This document shows positions 29,018-36,920 of a stretch of 64,000 nucleotides of DNA, piece by piece. Source of the stretch: Rhodobacteraceae bacterium Alg238-R152 (lineage in GTDB: Bacteria; Pseudomonadota; Alphaproteobacteria; Rhodobacterales; Rhodobacteraceae); assembly GCA_900537125.1 (NCBI GenBank), contig UNRJ01000001.1, positions 789,570 to 853,569 on the forward strand, given 5' to 3'. Under the pieces are notes generated by a model. The model did not search any database. It saw only the letters and a program-made list of their open reading frames with translations, and had not been told where the DNA came from. A program made the translations under genes and the position numbers. The first letter of the stretch is position 1. Each line of letters starts with the position of its first letter.

Positions 29018-29563
29018 CTATCCCCGCTGCGGTTTCCATTTGGTCTGGGTCACATAAACGATGCCTTCATCAACGCTGACCATCACATCGCCGTCTTGGA
29101 TATTGACCTGCATCTGCATTGACCGGCTCGCAAGATTTCCCAAGTCGCGGGTGTCTGTCTCAGACAAATTGACAACCTCAAGATTGTCGAACCGAGTGGT
29201 GCTATTTTTGATTTTTTCCCACCACGCTTCAGCCGTCCTGCCATAACTGTAGACAACCACGTCCTTGGATTTGCCGCAAGACTGGCGAACAATCTTCTCG
29301 CTCGGGAGCCCCAACGCCACCCACAATTCAAGATCGCCACTCAGACTTTTCTGCCAGATGTCAGGCTCATTGTCTGTTGAAAGGCCCTTTGTCATTTCCA
29401 AACTCTCATGAGCGTTCAGGGCAAAAGCCAGAAGCCGCACCATCAGCCGTTCATCCGTCTCCGAAGGGTGTTTGGCCACGGTCAGCTTGTGAGTCTCATA
29501 GTAGTGACGATCCATATCTGAAACCGAAAGGTCAACTTTATAAATGGTGGCTTTTTGCGCCAT
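29018..29563 (-). CDS. yaeQ: YaeQ family protein
   Basis: 181 residues from the ATG at 29563; the open frame extends 28 codons upstream but those are not YaeQ-like. MAQKATIYKVDLSVSDMDRH at the start, TDERLMVRLLAFALNA and the PD-(D/E)XK-like core DLELWVALGLPSEKIVRQS identify the family, which has a nuclease-like fold with unproven function. It is convergent with dnaE2, 95 bases away. Confidence 0.93.
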   Translation of the reverse strand: MAQKATIYKVDLSVSDMDRHYYETHKLTVAKHPSETDERLMVRLLAFALNAHESLEMTKGLSTDNEPDIWQKSLSGDLELWVALGLPSEKIVRQSCGKSKDVVVYSYGRTAEAWWEKIKNSTTRFDNLEVVNLSETDTRDLGNLASRSMQMQVNIQDGDVMVSVDEGIVYVTQTKWKPQRG

Positions 29564-29944
29564 GATTTTTCCCGGACAAGTGAAGATGGAGATGTTTAGA
29601 GCGCAGCGCTGCGTTGTGAAAGCAGAAAACACACGACATCTCGGCATTGATTAGGGGGTAAGTGGATGATCAGGGAATGCTGCAATAAAGCGCCAATCAA
29701 ACAAAGAAATATCCGAAAAAGGCGGAGCGGATCAGGCCAAATCTGAGAGAGGCTACCTTTGGATCCAAAAATGCTACCAAGACTCTCCGCAGGGGTAATT
29801 AGTCGCATCAACCATCCGAAAACGGTTTGATTTCCAAGTGGTAATGGCGGAGACGAAGGGATGCGCACTATTCTTATATGACGTTGTTATTTAGTAGATA
29901 AATGAAGTTAGGAGAGTGATATACCACAAATCATACCTCAGCAA
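29564..29944. other. Gene-poor stretch downstream of the yaeQ promoter
   Basis: No gene supported. The DNA is more AT-rich than the flanks and holds a tRNA 3'-end-like fragment at 29845-29862. A 90-codon leftward frame (29596..29868) has no recognisable features. Confidence 0.4.
29845..29862 (-). other. tRNA 3'-end-like fragment, possible attachment site
   Basis: Read on the minus strand, ATCCCTTCGTCTCCGCCA has the form of a T-arm remnant, acceptor strand and CCA end of a serine-type tRNA; no tRNA body precedes it. Such 3'-terminal copies mark the far ends of elements integrated by tyrosine recombinases, and one is encoded about 5 kb away. The match is short, so this is suggestive only. Confidence 0.3.
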
Positions 29945-29945
29945 G

Positions 29946-30221
29946 TTACGATTTAGAGGCCTTCACATTGAACTCAGCAAGCAGGAAATCGACAGTAGCT
30001 GCGTCTCTAATTTTGCAAACAATATTCTGATTTGCGAACCTGCCTTTAAACCATTTTGCCTCTGATCGATCTAATTCTGCAATCCAATCGATCCCTACAG
30101 CCCACTCAGCATTTTCGATTGGCTCACCTTCTCTTTTCATACGAGGTTCAGCGAGTGCTTGAGCAAATAGGGGGCCGTTAGATGTTTCGAATTCAGATGC
30201 TAGCTGGGCCTCAGACCGCAC
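29946..30221 (-). CDS. Hypothetical protein, possibly a 3' gene fragment
   Basis: 91 residues from a GTG with no convincing ribosome binding site. The frame remains open and protein-like for nine codons upstream of the GTG (…REAYGT) until a TGA, suggesting a truncated or degenerate longer gene. The product is soluble and charged (DRSEAKWFKGRFANQN). No family recognised. Confidence 0.35.
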   Translation of the reverse strand: MRSEAQLASEFETSNGPLFAQALAEPRMKREGEPIENAEWAVGIDWIAELDRSEAKWFKGRFANQNIVCKIRDAATVDFLLAEFNVKASKS

Positions 30222-30355
30222 GGTCCCGTATGCCTCTCTGCATTTGCTTCACCGGATCGTAGACGACCCTATACTAATATTTGAAATGAGCTCCCACGCG
30301 CCCAAAAATCCATATCAGAGTTTGTCTGCTGTGGTCCATTTCCCCAATCGAACGA

Positions 30356-30373
30356 CGGCTCCCAGCCCAAAGC
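30356..30373 (+). repeat. Short intergenic repeat, copy 1
   Basis: CGGCTCCCAGCCCAAAGC. Shares the AGCCCAAAGC core and CGGC start with three other intergenic sites in the window; differs from the copy at 59824 at one base. Confidence 0.4.
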
Positions 30374-30483
30374 GACCGGAACGAAGCGAGGTTGGTTCTC
30401 GTTGCCGCACATGCACAAATCGCGCCTCGACTTCCCGGAACCGGACATTCAAGCTATCAAACGCGGCTTTTTGCCCTCAATGT

Positions 30484-30501
30484 CGGCAGTGAGCCCAAAG
30501 C
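30484..30501 (+). repeat. Short intergenic repeat, copy 2
   Basis: CGGCAGTGAGCCCAAAGC, identical over all 18 bases to the copy at 32899-32916. Confidence 0.5.
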
Positions 30502-30700
30502 AGACAATTTTTCAGGCGCAACGCCATCTGGTCACCCACCGAGTTCTTCGCCATACACGCTAGTGCAGTTGCTGAATGTTGTGAAAGTGATACGACTGAA
30601 AATGTGACTATGTCGGCATAATTGGTTCATCTGAGTTAACGTGACAAAGCTTGACCAAGAACTTACTGTAGTGGCTGTACCTCGGTGAAAAGGAATTGGG

Positions 30701-31144
30701 ATGGACGCAGTTAAAAAAATGCCGATAGCAATTTGCATTATGTTATTTTTCTCTGTGGCAATCCAGGGAACAGCATTTGCCCAACAGCCGAAAGTCATCC
30801 GTGCATCAGCCGACGCCTGCATGCAAATCATGACTTTTCCAGAAAATACGACAACCGAGTTTGATACGCGTTGTGAAAAGAATTCTATTTTAGTTCGAAC
30901 AACCATATCTGCTTTTGGAAGTTACAAAAACCGCGTGCGGATTTGCATCGAAAAACGCACCGGGAAATGGGACTGTGGAGGGGGCAATTATGAAAATGGT
31001 GAAGCCGCGAGCTATTGGTCATGCAACCCCACAGGGCGTGTTATGGTTGATGCGGTGGTGGCCGATGGTAGCGAGTACAGCGGATGCTTCACAGACTACA
31101 ACAAAGAGCCGCCAGCGTGGGTCACGCTAAATTTCAGTCGATGA
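30701..31144 (+). CDS. Secreted Cys-containing hypothetical protein
   Basis: 147 residues; ATG with an AAGGA site seven bases upstream. A Sec signal peptide (1-27, ending GTAFA) precedes a mature part with six cysteines, probably disulfide-bonded in the periplasm or outside. No known family recognised. It is 22 bases upstream of the MORN-protein gene and likely co-transcribed. Base composition is more AT-rich than the catabolic operons, consistent with acquired DNA. Confidence 0.7.
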   Translation: MDAVKKMPIAICIMLFFSVAIQGTAFAQQPKVIRASADACMQIMTFPENTTTEFDTRCEKNSILVRTTISAFGSYKNRVRICIEKRTGKWDCGGGNYENGEAASYWSCNPTGRVMVDAVVADGSEYSGCFTDYNKEPPAWVTLNFSR

Positions 31145-31166
31145 CCTAAATCCGGCACAGTCCAGT

Positions 31167-32456
31167 ATGATTCAAAAAACCAAACCCGTAGACTTGGAAC
31201 AACTGTGCGCCTCTTTTCTGGGGGGCATCGAAACAGATGACCCCGACGCGGTTAAACAAAAGAAGATCGAGCTGTTTCGCGAAGCAGGGTTGCAGCTGCA
31301 TCAAGCGGGCTATCAGGATATGGAGTTCGGCGATGAAATGGCGAAACTTCATTCCCTTGCGGCTGACTTTTTTGCCCAAGGGAGTGACGATGCTAAATCC
31401 CATGTAACAGCATATGATCAAAGGAAAACGGCAAAACTGAATGTCGGTGACGGCGCTAAATACGATGGCGAAATACTCAACGGAAAGTTCGATGGCAAAG
31501 GAGTGCTAACATGGTCAAACGGTGATACATATAAAGGCGACTGGAGGGACGGTAAAATGCATGGAACCGGTACCCTAACACAGGCTAATGGCAACATTTT
31601 TGTAGGCGAATTTGAGCACGGGACCTTCAAGGCTCACCTGCCATGGGGATATAAAGTCTTCTGGCTTGCAATTTTTGCAACAGTCATATTCACAACCACG
31701 TCAATGTATTTTGGTGTCTTGCCGGAATATCGGGAGTTTGCGCAACGTCAGTTCCAGTTCGCCGGAGATCAAATCAGGAAAATCACCAAGCTTGGTGAAG
31801 GAGAAGCGGAAGACATAGAAGCGGAATTTGCAGATGTGCCAGAGGAAGCATTTACCCGCTCCAATTTGACTGAGCTTCCTTCAGATGCACGCAAAACGTC
31901 TTCAGTGGCGCTTACGATGGCTGAAGCTAGCCAAACAGTTATTGCTCAAATAAAAAACGCCTGTGGGCCAAACTCTGCCAGCACCATTCTGCAGACCAAG
32001 ATAGCCAGTACCGTGAGCGCCCACTTCGCCGAAGCGGCCTATTGTTGTGAAAATGACAAAACGTGCGGAATTCCTGTGAAATCCGCTCTGAGCGAATTCT
32101 CGATAACTGGGAAATGGTGGGTAATTACAGAGTGGGAGGACAGATTTAGGAACGATCGACCTTGCGGTATCAAATGTGGCGTTATTTTTTATGATCATTT
32201 TTACAATAATGAATTTATCATTAACTCATCTGATCTTGAGTATTTTCCTATTACGGGGAAGTGGGGAATTATCGGAGACGAGTTTTCTCTAGTTGCTGCA
32301 GCAGCCCATTCCTATTGGGGACGAGGACATAAAGTCACGCTCCGTGTTAAAGATAACAACACGTTAGTTGGCTTCGGAAGCTCTAGCATTGTGGATTCAG
32401 ATGGCAATAACCCAACTATAACTCAGGAATTCAATGTAACTTTACGACGAGAATAA
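31167..32456 (+). CDS. MORN-repeat membrane protein, hypothetical
   Basis: 429 residues. Residues 1-95 are helical and soluble; 98-152 contain two to three MORN repeats (YDGEILNGKFDGKGVLTW; YKGDWRDGKMHGTGTLT); a transmembrane helix follows (about 162-185), then a long C-terminal part with six cysteines (clusters YCCENDKTC and CGIKC) that would be periplasmic. MORN repeats bind lipids or proteins. The topology suggests a cytoplasmic sensor or scaffold joined to an extracytoplasmic domain. Start is weakly supported. Function unknown; pairing with the preceding secreted protein is notable. Confidence 0.75.
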   Translation: MIQKTKPVDLEQLCASFLGGIETDDPDAVKQKKIELFREAGLQLHQAGYQDMEFGDEMAKLHSLAADFFAQGSDDAKSHVTAYDQRKTAKLNVGDGAKYDGEILNGKFDGKGVLTWSNGDTYKGDWRDGKMHGTGTLTQANGNIFVGEFEHGTFKAHLPWGYKVFWLAIFATVIFTTTSMYFGVLPEYREFAQRQFQFAGDQIRKITKLGEGEAEDIEAEFADVPEEAFTRSNLTELPSDARKTSSVALTMAEASQTVIAQIKNACGPNSASTILQTKIASTVSAHFAEAAYCCENDKTCGIPVKSALSEFSITGKWWVITEWEDRFRNDRPCGIKCGVIFYDHFYNNEFIINSSDLEYFPITGKWGIIGDEFSLVAAAAHSYWGRGHKVTLRVKDNNTLVGFGSSSIVDSDGNNPTITQEFNVTLRRE

Positions 32457-32474
32457 TTGTTTTTGGTTCCTGCT

Positions 32475-32790
32475 TGAGCAGCCCCACCTAAGTGCTCCAA
32501 GTTGAAATTTAGTGCATGATTAGCCTTTGGGCCATCGGAACGATGGTTTCAGGCGCAGGTGCGCCGCAGCCCAATGCTCTGTGTGGTCGATTGGTATTGT
32601 AGCGGCTCCTCCAGCTTTCGATGATGATTTGGGCTTCATGCAGCGATTAAGAGACCTCACCAAGCAGCAGCTCGTCGCGCATACGCCAGTTGAAGCTCTC
32701 GCAGTACCTGTTCCCCCACGGCGACACAGGCTCGATGAATGCGGTCTTGGCTTCAACTGCTGTGATCTACCCTACCGCGCATGAGAAGCG
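32475..32790 (-). pseudogene. IS3-family transposase OrfB remnant with right inverted repeat
   Basis: On the minus strand a frame reads AKTAFIEPVSPWGNRYCESF, then RMRDELLLGEVS, stop, SLHEAQIIIESWR and NRPHRALGCGAPAPE, ending at 32509. This is the C-terminal part of an IS3 OrfB integrase (DDE) with two in-frame stops where Trp and Tyr would be expected. The right terminal repeat, starting TGAGCAGCCCC at 32475, closely resembles that of the fragment near 58.9 kb. The element's left part is missing. Confidence 0.85.
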
Positions 32791-32898
32791 ATGCTGCATC
32801 AGCAATAGCCGCAACTGCAAAAGTCGGCTTTTTGTCCCGCTCTGCGGACCTCGACCTCCTGCCGCAGTACCGATTTGGCGTGCTGGTGCGGAGAACGG

Positions 32899-32916
32899 CG
32901 GCAGTGAGCCCAAAGC
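32899..32916 (+). repeat. Short intergenic repeat, copy 3
   Basis: CGGCAGTGAGCCCAAAGC, identical to the copy at 30484-30501, in the gap between the IS remnant and the amidohydrolase gene. It is followed by TGCCG, so the element may form a small imperfect hairpin with its CGGCA start. Confidence 0.5.
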
Positions 32917-33003
32917 TGCCGATCATTTTGATTGTGACGTCTTGTCATACTCAACGAGCATCACGGCGATCGTCAATGGTTCCTTTGCTGCTCTCTTTCA
33001 CGG

Positions 33004-34389
33004 CTAGTGGAGACCAAAGTATGCATCACGTTCTGGTCCAGCGGGTTGGAAAGCTGGAGCTTTTTCATTCGGCAGCCAGTTTTTGTAGACCAGCCCGTCC
33101 TTCATGACGAAATCGACTGTGTCGCGCTTAATTACCGTGATGTCCTCAAGCGGATTGCCATCCACCAGTATAATGTCTGCATAACCGCCCTCGGCAATCG
33201 TTCCCAGTGTTCCTTCTTTGTAGGGGTTCATTCCACCGCTCCAAGTTAGCACCTCCGCTGCGTTGCTGGTCGCTGTTTTCAGTACAAGATGAACGTTTTC
33301 CGCGACTTCCTGAAACTTGATGACGTTGTCGGCTTGATTTGGAAGATCAGGCCCAAACATGTCACCACCAGTTACCATCAACAACTCATGCTTGATCGCC
33401 CATTTCATCATTTGAAGTGCACCGCTATTGACTTGCTTTGCCTTGTTTTTCTGATCTTCTGAGAAAAATGTGATGCTGTCCGGATCGCCGAATTGAACTA
33501 ACGCGACAACGGCTTGAACGGACAGTGCGACGCCTTCTTGCTTCATCCGAACGATGGTTTCTTCTGAAACCAGAAAGTTGTGCTCAATTACCTTGACGCC
33601 CGCGTCAATAGCTCGGTTCACCGACCTATCGTGATAAGCATGTGCTAATACGTACGTGCCGTAGTCTTCTGCAATCCCGACAATGGCCTTCATCTCTTCG
33701 GCCGTGAACTGCGTCATATGAAGCGGATCAAACTCGCTGGCTACACCGCCTCCGGCCATAATCTTGATTTGAGTGGCACCTGCGCGCAGGTTGTGTCTCG
33801 CCGCGCGGATAGCTTCATCGGCACCATCGACGATGTAACCAACTCGACCTTGCTCAAGTTTGTCTTGGTCTCCGATGCGGTCATTAAAGCTGCCCGTGTC
33901 TGCGTGTCCGCCGGTCTGGCTGAGAAAGCCCCCGCTTGGGAAAATTCTTGGGCCGGGAACAATACCGTTGTTCACTGCCTTCGCGACACCAAGAATATTG
34001 CAGCCTGCGTCCCGAACAGTCGTGAAGCCCTGATCCAGATAGTCCAACATGGCACGCGCTGTATATGCGCCATTGGCCATCTGGTCATAGTCGTCTCTGA
34101 ACTCGAGCATCCCGTTGCGGAAGCAAAGATGGGAATGCATGTCTATGAGACCGGGCATCATCGTGCGGCCCTCACCGTCTACCAAGAAGGCATCTGGCGC
34201 GCTGAGAGTTCCTTCCGAAACCTGCTTTATCAAATTACCTTCCACGAGGACCGATCCATTTTCGACAAGTACGCCGTCTACTCCGTTGTAAATGTTAACG
34301 TTGGTAAACAGTACTTGGCGTGGTCCGTCCTGTGCGTTGGCCGTAAAGGCGAGGCATGCTAAAGCGATGATGAAAAGCGATTTCTTCAT
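33004..34389 (-). CDS. Secreted amidohydrolase (Xaa-Pro dipeptidase/imidazolonepropionase-like)
   Basis: 461 residues from the ATG at 34389, preceded by a GGGAGGAA site; the open frame runs 81 codons further upstream without features. A Sec signal peptide (1-19, ending FTANA) is followed by an amidohydrolase barrel with metal motif GLIDMHSHLCF, carboxylysine segment ATQIKIMAGGGVAS, VLAHAYHD and VIEHNF. The family includes periplasmic prolidase-like peptidases and enzymes acting on hydrophobic dipeptides. Isolated gene within the accessory stretch. Confidence 0.85.
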   Translation of the reverse strand: MKKSLFIIALACLAFTANAQDGPRQVLFTNVNIYNGVDGVLVENGSVLVEGNLIKQVSEGTLSAPDAFLVDGEGRTMMPGLIDMHSHLCFRNGMLEFRDDYDQMANGAYTARAMLDYLDQGFTTVRDAGCNILGVAKAVNNGIVPGPRIFPSGGFLSQTGGHADTGSFNDRIGDQDKLEQGRVGYIVDGADEAIRAARHNLRAGATQIKIMAGGGVASEFDPLHMTQFTAEEMKAIVGIAEDYGTYVLAHAYHDRSVNRAIDAGVKVIEHNFLVSEETIVRMKQEGVALSVQAVVALVQFGDPDSITFFSEDQKNKAKQVNSGALQMMKWAIKHELLMVTGGDMFGPDLPNQADNVIKFQEVAENVHLVLKTATSNAAEVLTWSGGMNPYKEGTLGTIAEGGYADIILVDGNPLEDITVIKRDTVDFVMKDGLVYKNWLPNEKAPAFQPAGPERDAYFGLH

Positions 34390-34745
34390 GTCCAAATTCC
34401 TCCCAAGTTTCCCTATAGGGAGCCTCCAAGCTAGATCCGTCAACAGTTTTCCGCCAATTTCCGCTTCGTCCCGCACTGCCGCCCTCCGGGCTCCAAACTT
34501 CGCTGCGGCTCTCATCAATGACAGCTTCTCACGCGGCATCGCAGCAGTCACTGGCTGTGTTCCCAAGCCGGAAGGCGGACTTTGCAAAGCCCGCAACCTG
34601 CGCATTGCCGCCATATGACTTTGGCGCAGCAACGTTCAATCGGGTTCTTCCAGACCGCAGAGGCGGTGCCGCAATTCGATGATAATGTGCCTGGTCAACG
34701 CCGGGTTGTCGTTGTGGGAGGGAGAGGTGGATAGGAGGATCAGTT
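34390..34745. other. Intergenic region between amidohydrolase and recombinase genes
   Basis: 356 bases holding the leftward ribosome binding site of the amidohydrolase gene and, at the right end, the AGGAGGA site of the recombinase gene. No gene is supported; the GC-rich middle resembles decayed intergenic DNA seen elsewhere in the window. Confidence 0.4.
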
Positions 34746-35378
34746 ATGGAAACACCAAACTTACCTGCCATTCGGGCGCTACGCCCTGCCTGGAACAAGG
34801 GACGGATCGTCGGTCAGAAGCGACCACTCAAGCCCAAACACGTCTGGGCAATCAGGGTTCGATTAGAATTGGCTGAGAGCCATCGCGACTTAGCGCTCTT
34901 TAATTTGGCCATCGACAGCAAGTTACGCGGCTGCGATCTGGTCAAAATGAAGGTCGTCGATGTAATGGCGTCAGGTCAAATCAAGGAACGCGCTTCGATT
35001 CTGCAAAGCAAGACGCAAAAACCTGTCCGCTTCGAAATCTCCGAAGGCACCCGCGCCTCACTCGAAAAGTGGATGCAAGACCCGCTGATGGTTGGATCCG
35101 CACACCTCTGGCCTGGCCGGTTTCACGAACGCCTTCATATCTCCACCCGCCAATATGCGCGGATCGTCCGTGACTGGGTGACGTCGATTGGCCTTGAGGC
35201 AAGCGCATACCGCACGCATTCGATGCGAAGGACCAAGGTAACGCAAATCTACAAAAAGACGGGCAACCTTCGCGCAGTGCAGCTGCTGTTGGGCCATACG
35301 AAGATGGACAGCACTGTTCGATACCTCGGCGTCGAGCTTGAGGATGCCCTTGCGATTGCAGAGGCCATAGAAATCTAA
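34746..35378 (+). CDS. Tyrosine recombinase/integrase, short form
   Basis: 210 residues with a strong AGGAGG site. The catalytic set is complete: Arg61, Lys89 or Lys92, His158 and Arg161 (HSMR), His184 (LLGHTKMDST) and Tyr193 (VRYLGVE). The N-terminal arm-binding region is very short, so it is smaller than typical phage integrases but should be active in strand exchange. Short integrases of this type occur on Rhodobacterales plasmids and islands. It may have mobilised the surrounding accessory stretch or resolve replicon dimers. Confidence 0.88.
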   Translation: METPNLPAIRALRPAWNKGRIVGQKRPLKPKHVWAIRVRLELAESHRDLALFNLAIDSKLRGCDLVKMKVVDVMASGQIKERASILQSKTQKPVRFEISEGTRASLEKWMQDPLMVGSAHLWPGRFHERLHISTRQYARIVRDWVTSIGLEASAYRTHSMRRTKVTQIYKKTGNLRAVQLLLGHTKMDSTVRYLGVELEDALAIAEAIEI

Positions 35379-35382
35379 GGAA

Positions 35383-35410
35383 TCTGGGCCGTCTTCACTG
35401 ACGGCCCAGA
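35383..35410. terminator. Hairpin between convergent recombinase and LacI genes
   Basis: A perfect 11-base-pair stem TCTGGGCCGTC / GACGGCCCAGA with loop TTCACT lies four bases after the recombinase stop. No T-run follows on either strand, so termination may be partial or Rho-aided; the position between convergent genes fits a bidirectional terminator. Confidence 0.6.
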
Positions 35411-35493
35411 GCCGCCGTTGACCAGCTTTCCGTCCAATGTCTAGCCCGTCTTGGAAGCCGACACGGATGAAACACATTGCTGGCTTTTTGCGA

Positions 35494-36525
35494 TCAATGT
35501 GGGGCTGGCCCTAACGATTGGCGTATCCGAATTTCGGTCGCGAGCTCCAGGTTATGTCCAATCAAGTCTCCTTTAAGGATTTGTATGAGCATATCAGCCG
35601 CGCATCGCCCCATTTCCCTGTGTGGCACATGGACCGTTGTCAACGGCGGTTCGGCGAGAGTGGCAATTTCGATGTCATCGAAGCCTGTAACTGAGATGTC
35701 GTTCGGAACTTTCATCCCCATTTCTCTGGCAGCACGCAGAGCCCCAACTGCCAATACGTCATTTACGCACATTATTGCCGTGGTTTGAGGTGCGTTGGTC
35801 ATCACTTGACGGAAAGCAGTCTCACCAGTTTCAATGCCATAGGGTGTCTCGATCACGGTGAGATTTTTTGGATCCTGCCCAGCTTTGGCTTTTGCGTCCC
35901 GGATACCCTCAACTCGTTCCCTTGCGCGATCATTGGAGGCTGTCGGAGCTGAGATACAAGCAATGTTTTCGTGGCCTTGACCGATAACCTGTCGGGCGAG
36001 ATCTGCCATTGCAGCGCGATTGTTGAAGCCTACTGCCGGCCGGGGCTCTTCCGGATTGAAAGACCATGCAATCAGTGTTGGCACTTTTTGTTTTGCGAGA
36101 AATTCATAGATTTCGGGGGTGCGGTCGTACCCAATCAGCAAAATCCCGTCCGCGCCACGGGCCACCAATGCGCGCACCTGCTGTTCCTCAAGCTCTGCAT
36201 TATACGCTGACGACGCGACAAGAAGTGTTTTCCCGTGACGTCCTAGTTCTTCCTGAAAAGCCTGAAGTCCACGGGCGAAAACGGCGTTCTCCATCGTCGG
36301 GATAACGGCAGCAACGGTGTTTGTTTGTCTCGCCGCGAGCGCCTGCGCACCAAAATTCGGCGCATATCCCAAATCTCTAACGGCTTTCATCACTCGTTTG
36401 CGCGTGTTTTCCCCCACGCGCTCCGGTGAGTTCAGGCAGCGAGACACCGTTGCGGTGGAGACGTTTGCGTAATTTGCCACGTCCGCAAGAGTCGGGACTC
36501 CATTGTCTTTTGTATTGTTTGTCAT
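35494..36525 (-). CDS. LacI-family transcription regulator of the sulfonate cluster
   Basis: 343 residues. N-terminal LacI helix-turn-helix (PTLADVANYANVSTATVSR, residues 11-29) and hinge, then a periplasmic-binding-protein-like effector domain (GADGILLIGYDRTPE; VTGFDDIEIATLAEPPLTTV). It is divergent from the sulfonate transport and degradation genes, with two palindromic operators between them, so it most likely represses that operon and itself until a pathway ligand binds. The ligand (dihydroxypropanesulfonate or sulfolactate) is inferred from context. Confidence 0.93.
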   Translation of the reverse strand: MTNNTKDNGVPTLADVANYANVSTATVSRCLNSPERVGENTRKRVMKAVRDLGYAPNFGAQALAARQTNTVAAVIPTMENAVFARGLQAFQEELGRHGKTLLVASSAYNAELEEQQVRALVARGADGILLIGYDRTPEIYEFLAKQKVPTLIAWSFNPEEPRPAVGFNNRAAMADLARQVIGQGHENIACISAPTASNDRARERVEGIRDAKAKAGQDPKNLTVIETPYGIETGETAFRQVMTNAPQTTAIMCVNDVLAVGALRAAREMGMKVPNDISVTGFDDIEIATLAEPPLTTVHVPHREMGRCAADMLIQILKGDLIGHNLELATEIRIRQSLGPAPH

Positions 36526-36611
36526 CGGTTTTCTTAGCGGTTCGGTGTCCAGCTAACTCATGTAGCAACCAGACAAAAGTCTGTATTCTAGAGAGAGCAT
36601 ATCACACTCAA

Positions 36612-36651
36612 AATGTAAGCGCTTGCATTAAAAAATGTAAGCGCTTACATT
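36612..36651. promoter_or_regulatory. Two tandem LacI-type operators
   Basis: AATGTAAGCGCTTGCATT (36612-36629) and AATGTAAGCGCTTACATT (36634-36651). The second is a perfect 18-base palindrome and the first has one mismatch; both have the central GC..CG step of LacI-family sites. Their centres are 22 bases apart, two helical turns, so two dimers can bind on one DNA face. They lie between the lacI-type gene (start 36525) and the small membrane protein gene (36695). Confidence 0.9.
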
Positions 36652-36694
36652 CAGCTCGACTCGGTTAGGAGCGTGGATAAGTGAGGGAGGTCAC

Positions 36695-36889
36695 ATGCCA
36701 TACCTGATTGCAACAATACTTCTGATGGCGTTCGTCTTGAACGTTGTGATCGGAGCTGTTTGGAAGACGCCTCCGGTAAATGTTGTCTGGGAGATGCTGA
36801 TCTTATTGGGGGCGGCGATAGCCTTTTCCATCGGGATCCTCCGCAGCGAGGCGAAAAGAAATTCAGAAGAAGAAAAGGCCTCAAAGTAG
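36695..36889 (+). CDS. Small two-helix membrane protein
   Basis: 64 residues; GAGGGAGG ribosome binding site. Two hydrophobic segments (about 4-22 and 31-50) and a charged C-terminal tail (RSEAKRNSEEEKASK) suggest an inner-membrane hairpin with the tail in the cytoplasm. It is the first gene downstream of the LacI operators, 31 bases before the TRAP binding-protein gene. It is not one of the three standard TRAP subunits; function unknown. Confidence 0.7.
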   Translation: MPYLIATILLMAFVLNVVIGAVWKTPPVNVVWEMLILLGAAIAFSIGILRSEAKRNSEEEKASK

Positions 36890-36920
36890 GTCAGGCGACG
36901 TCCAATCGGGAGGAAAACGC

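Larger units (their letters stand above)
30222..30700. other. Intergenic region with two copies of a short repeat
   Basis: No supportable gene. It contains two members of an 18-base repeat family (30356-30373 and 30484-30501) and looks like decayed DNA between accessory genes. The promoter of the downstream secreted-protein gene should be near 30600-30680, where the sequence is AT-rich, but no clear boxes were chosen. Confidence 0.4.
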
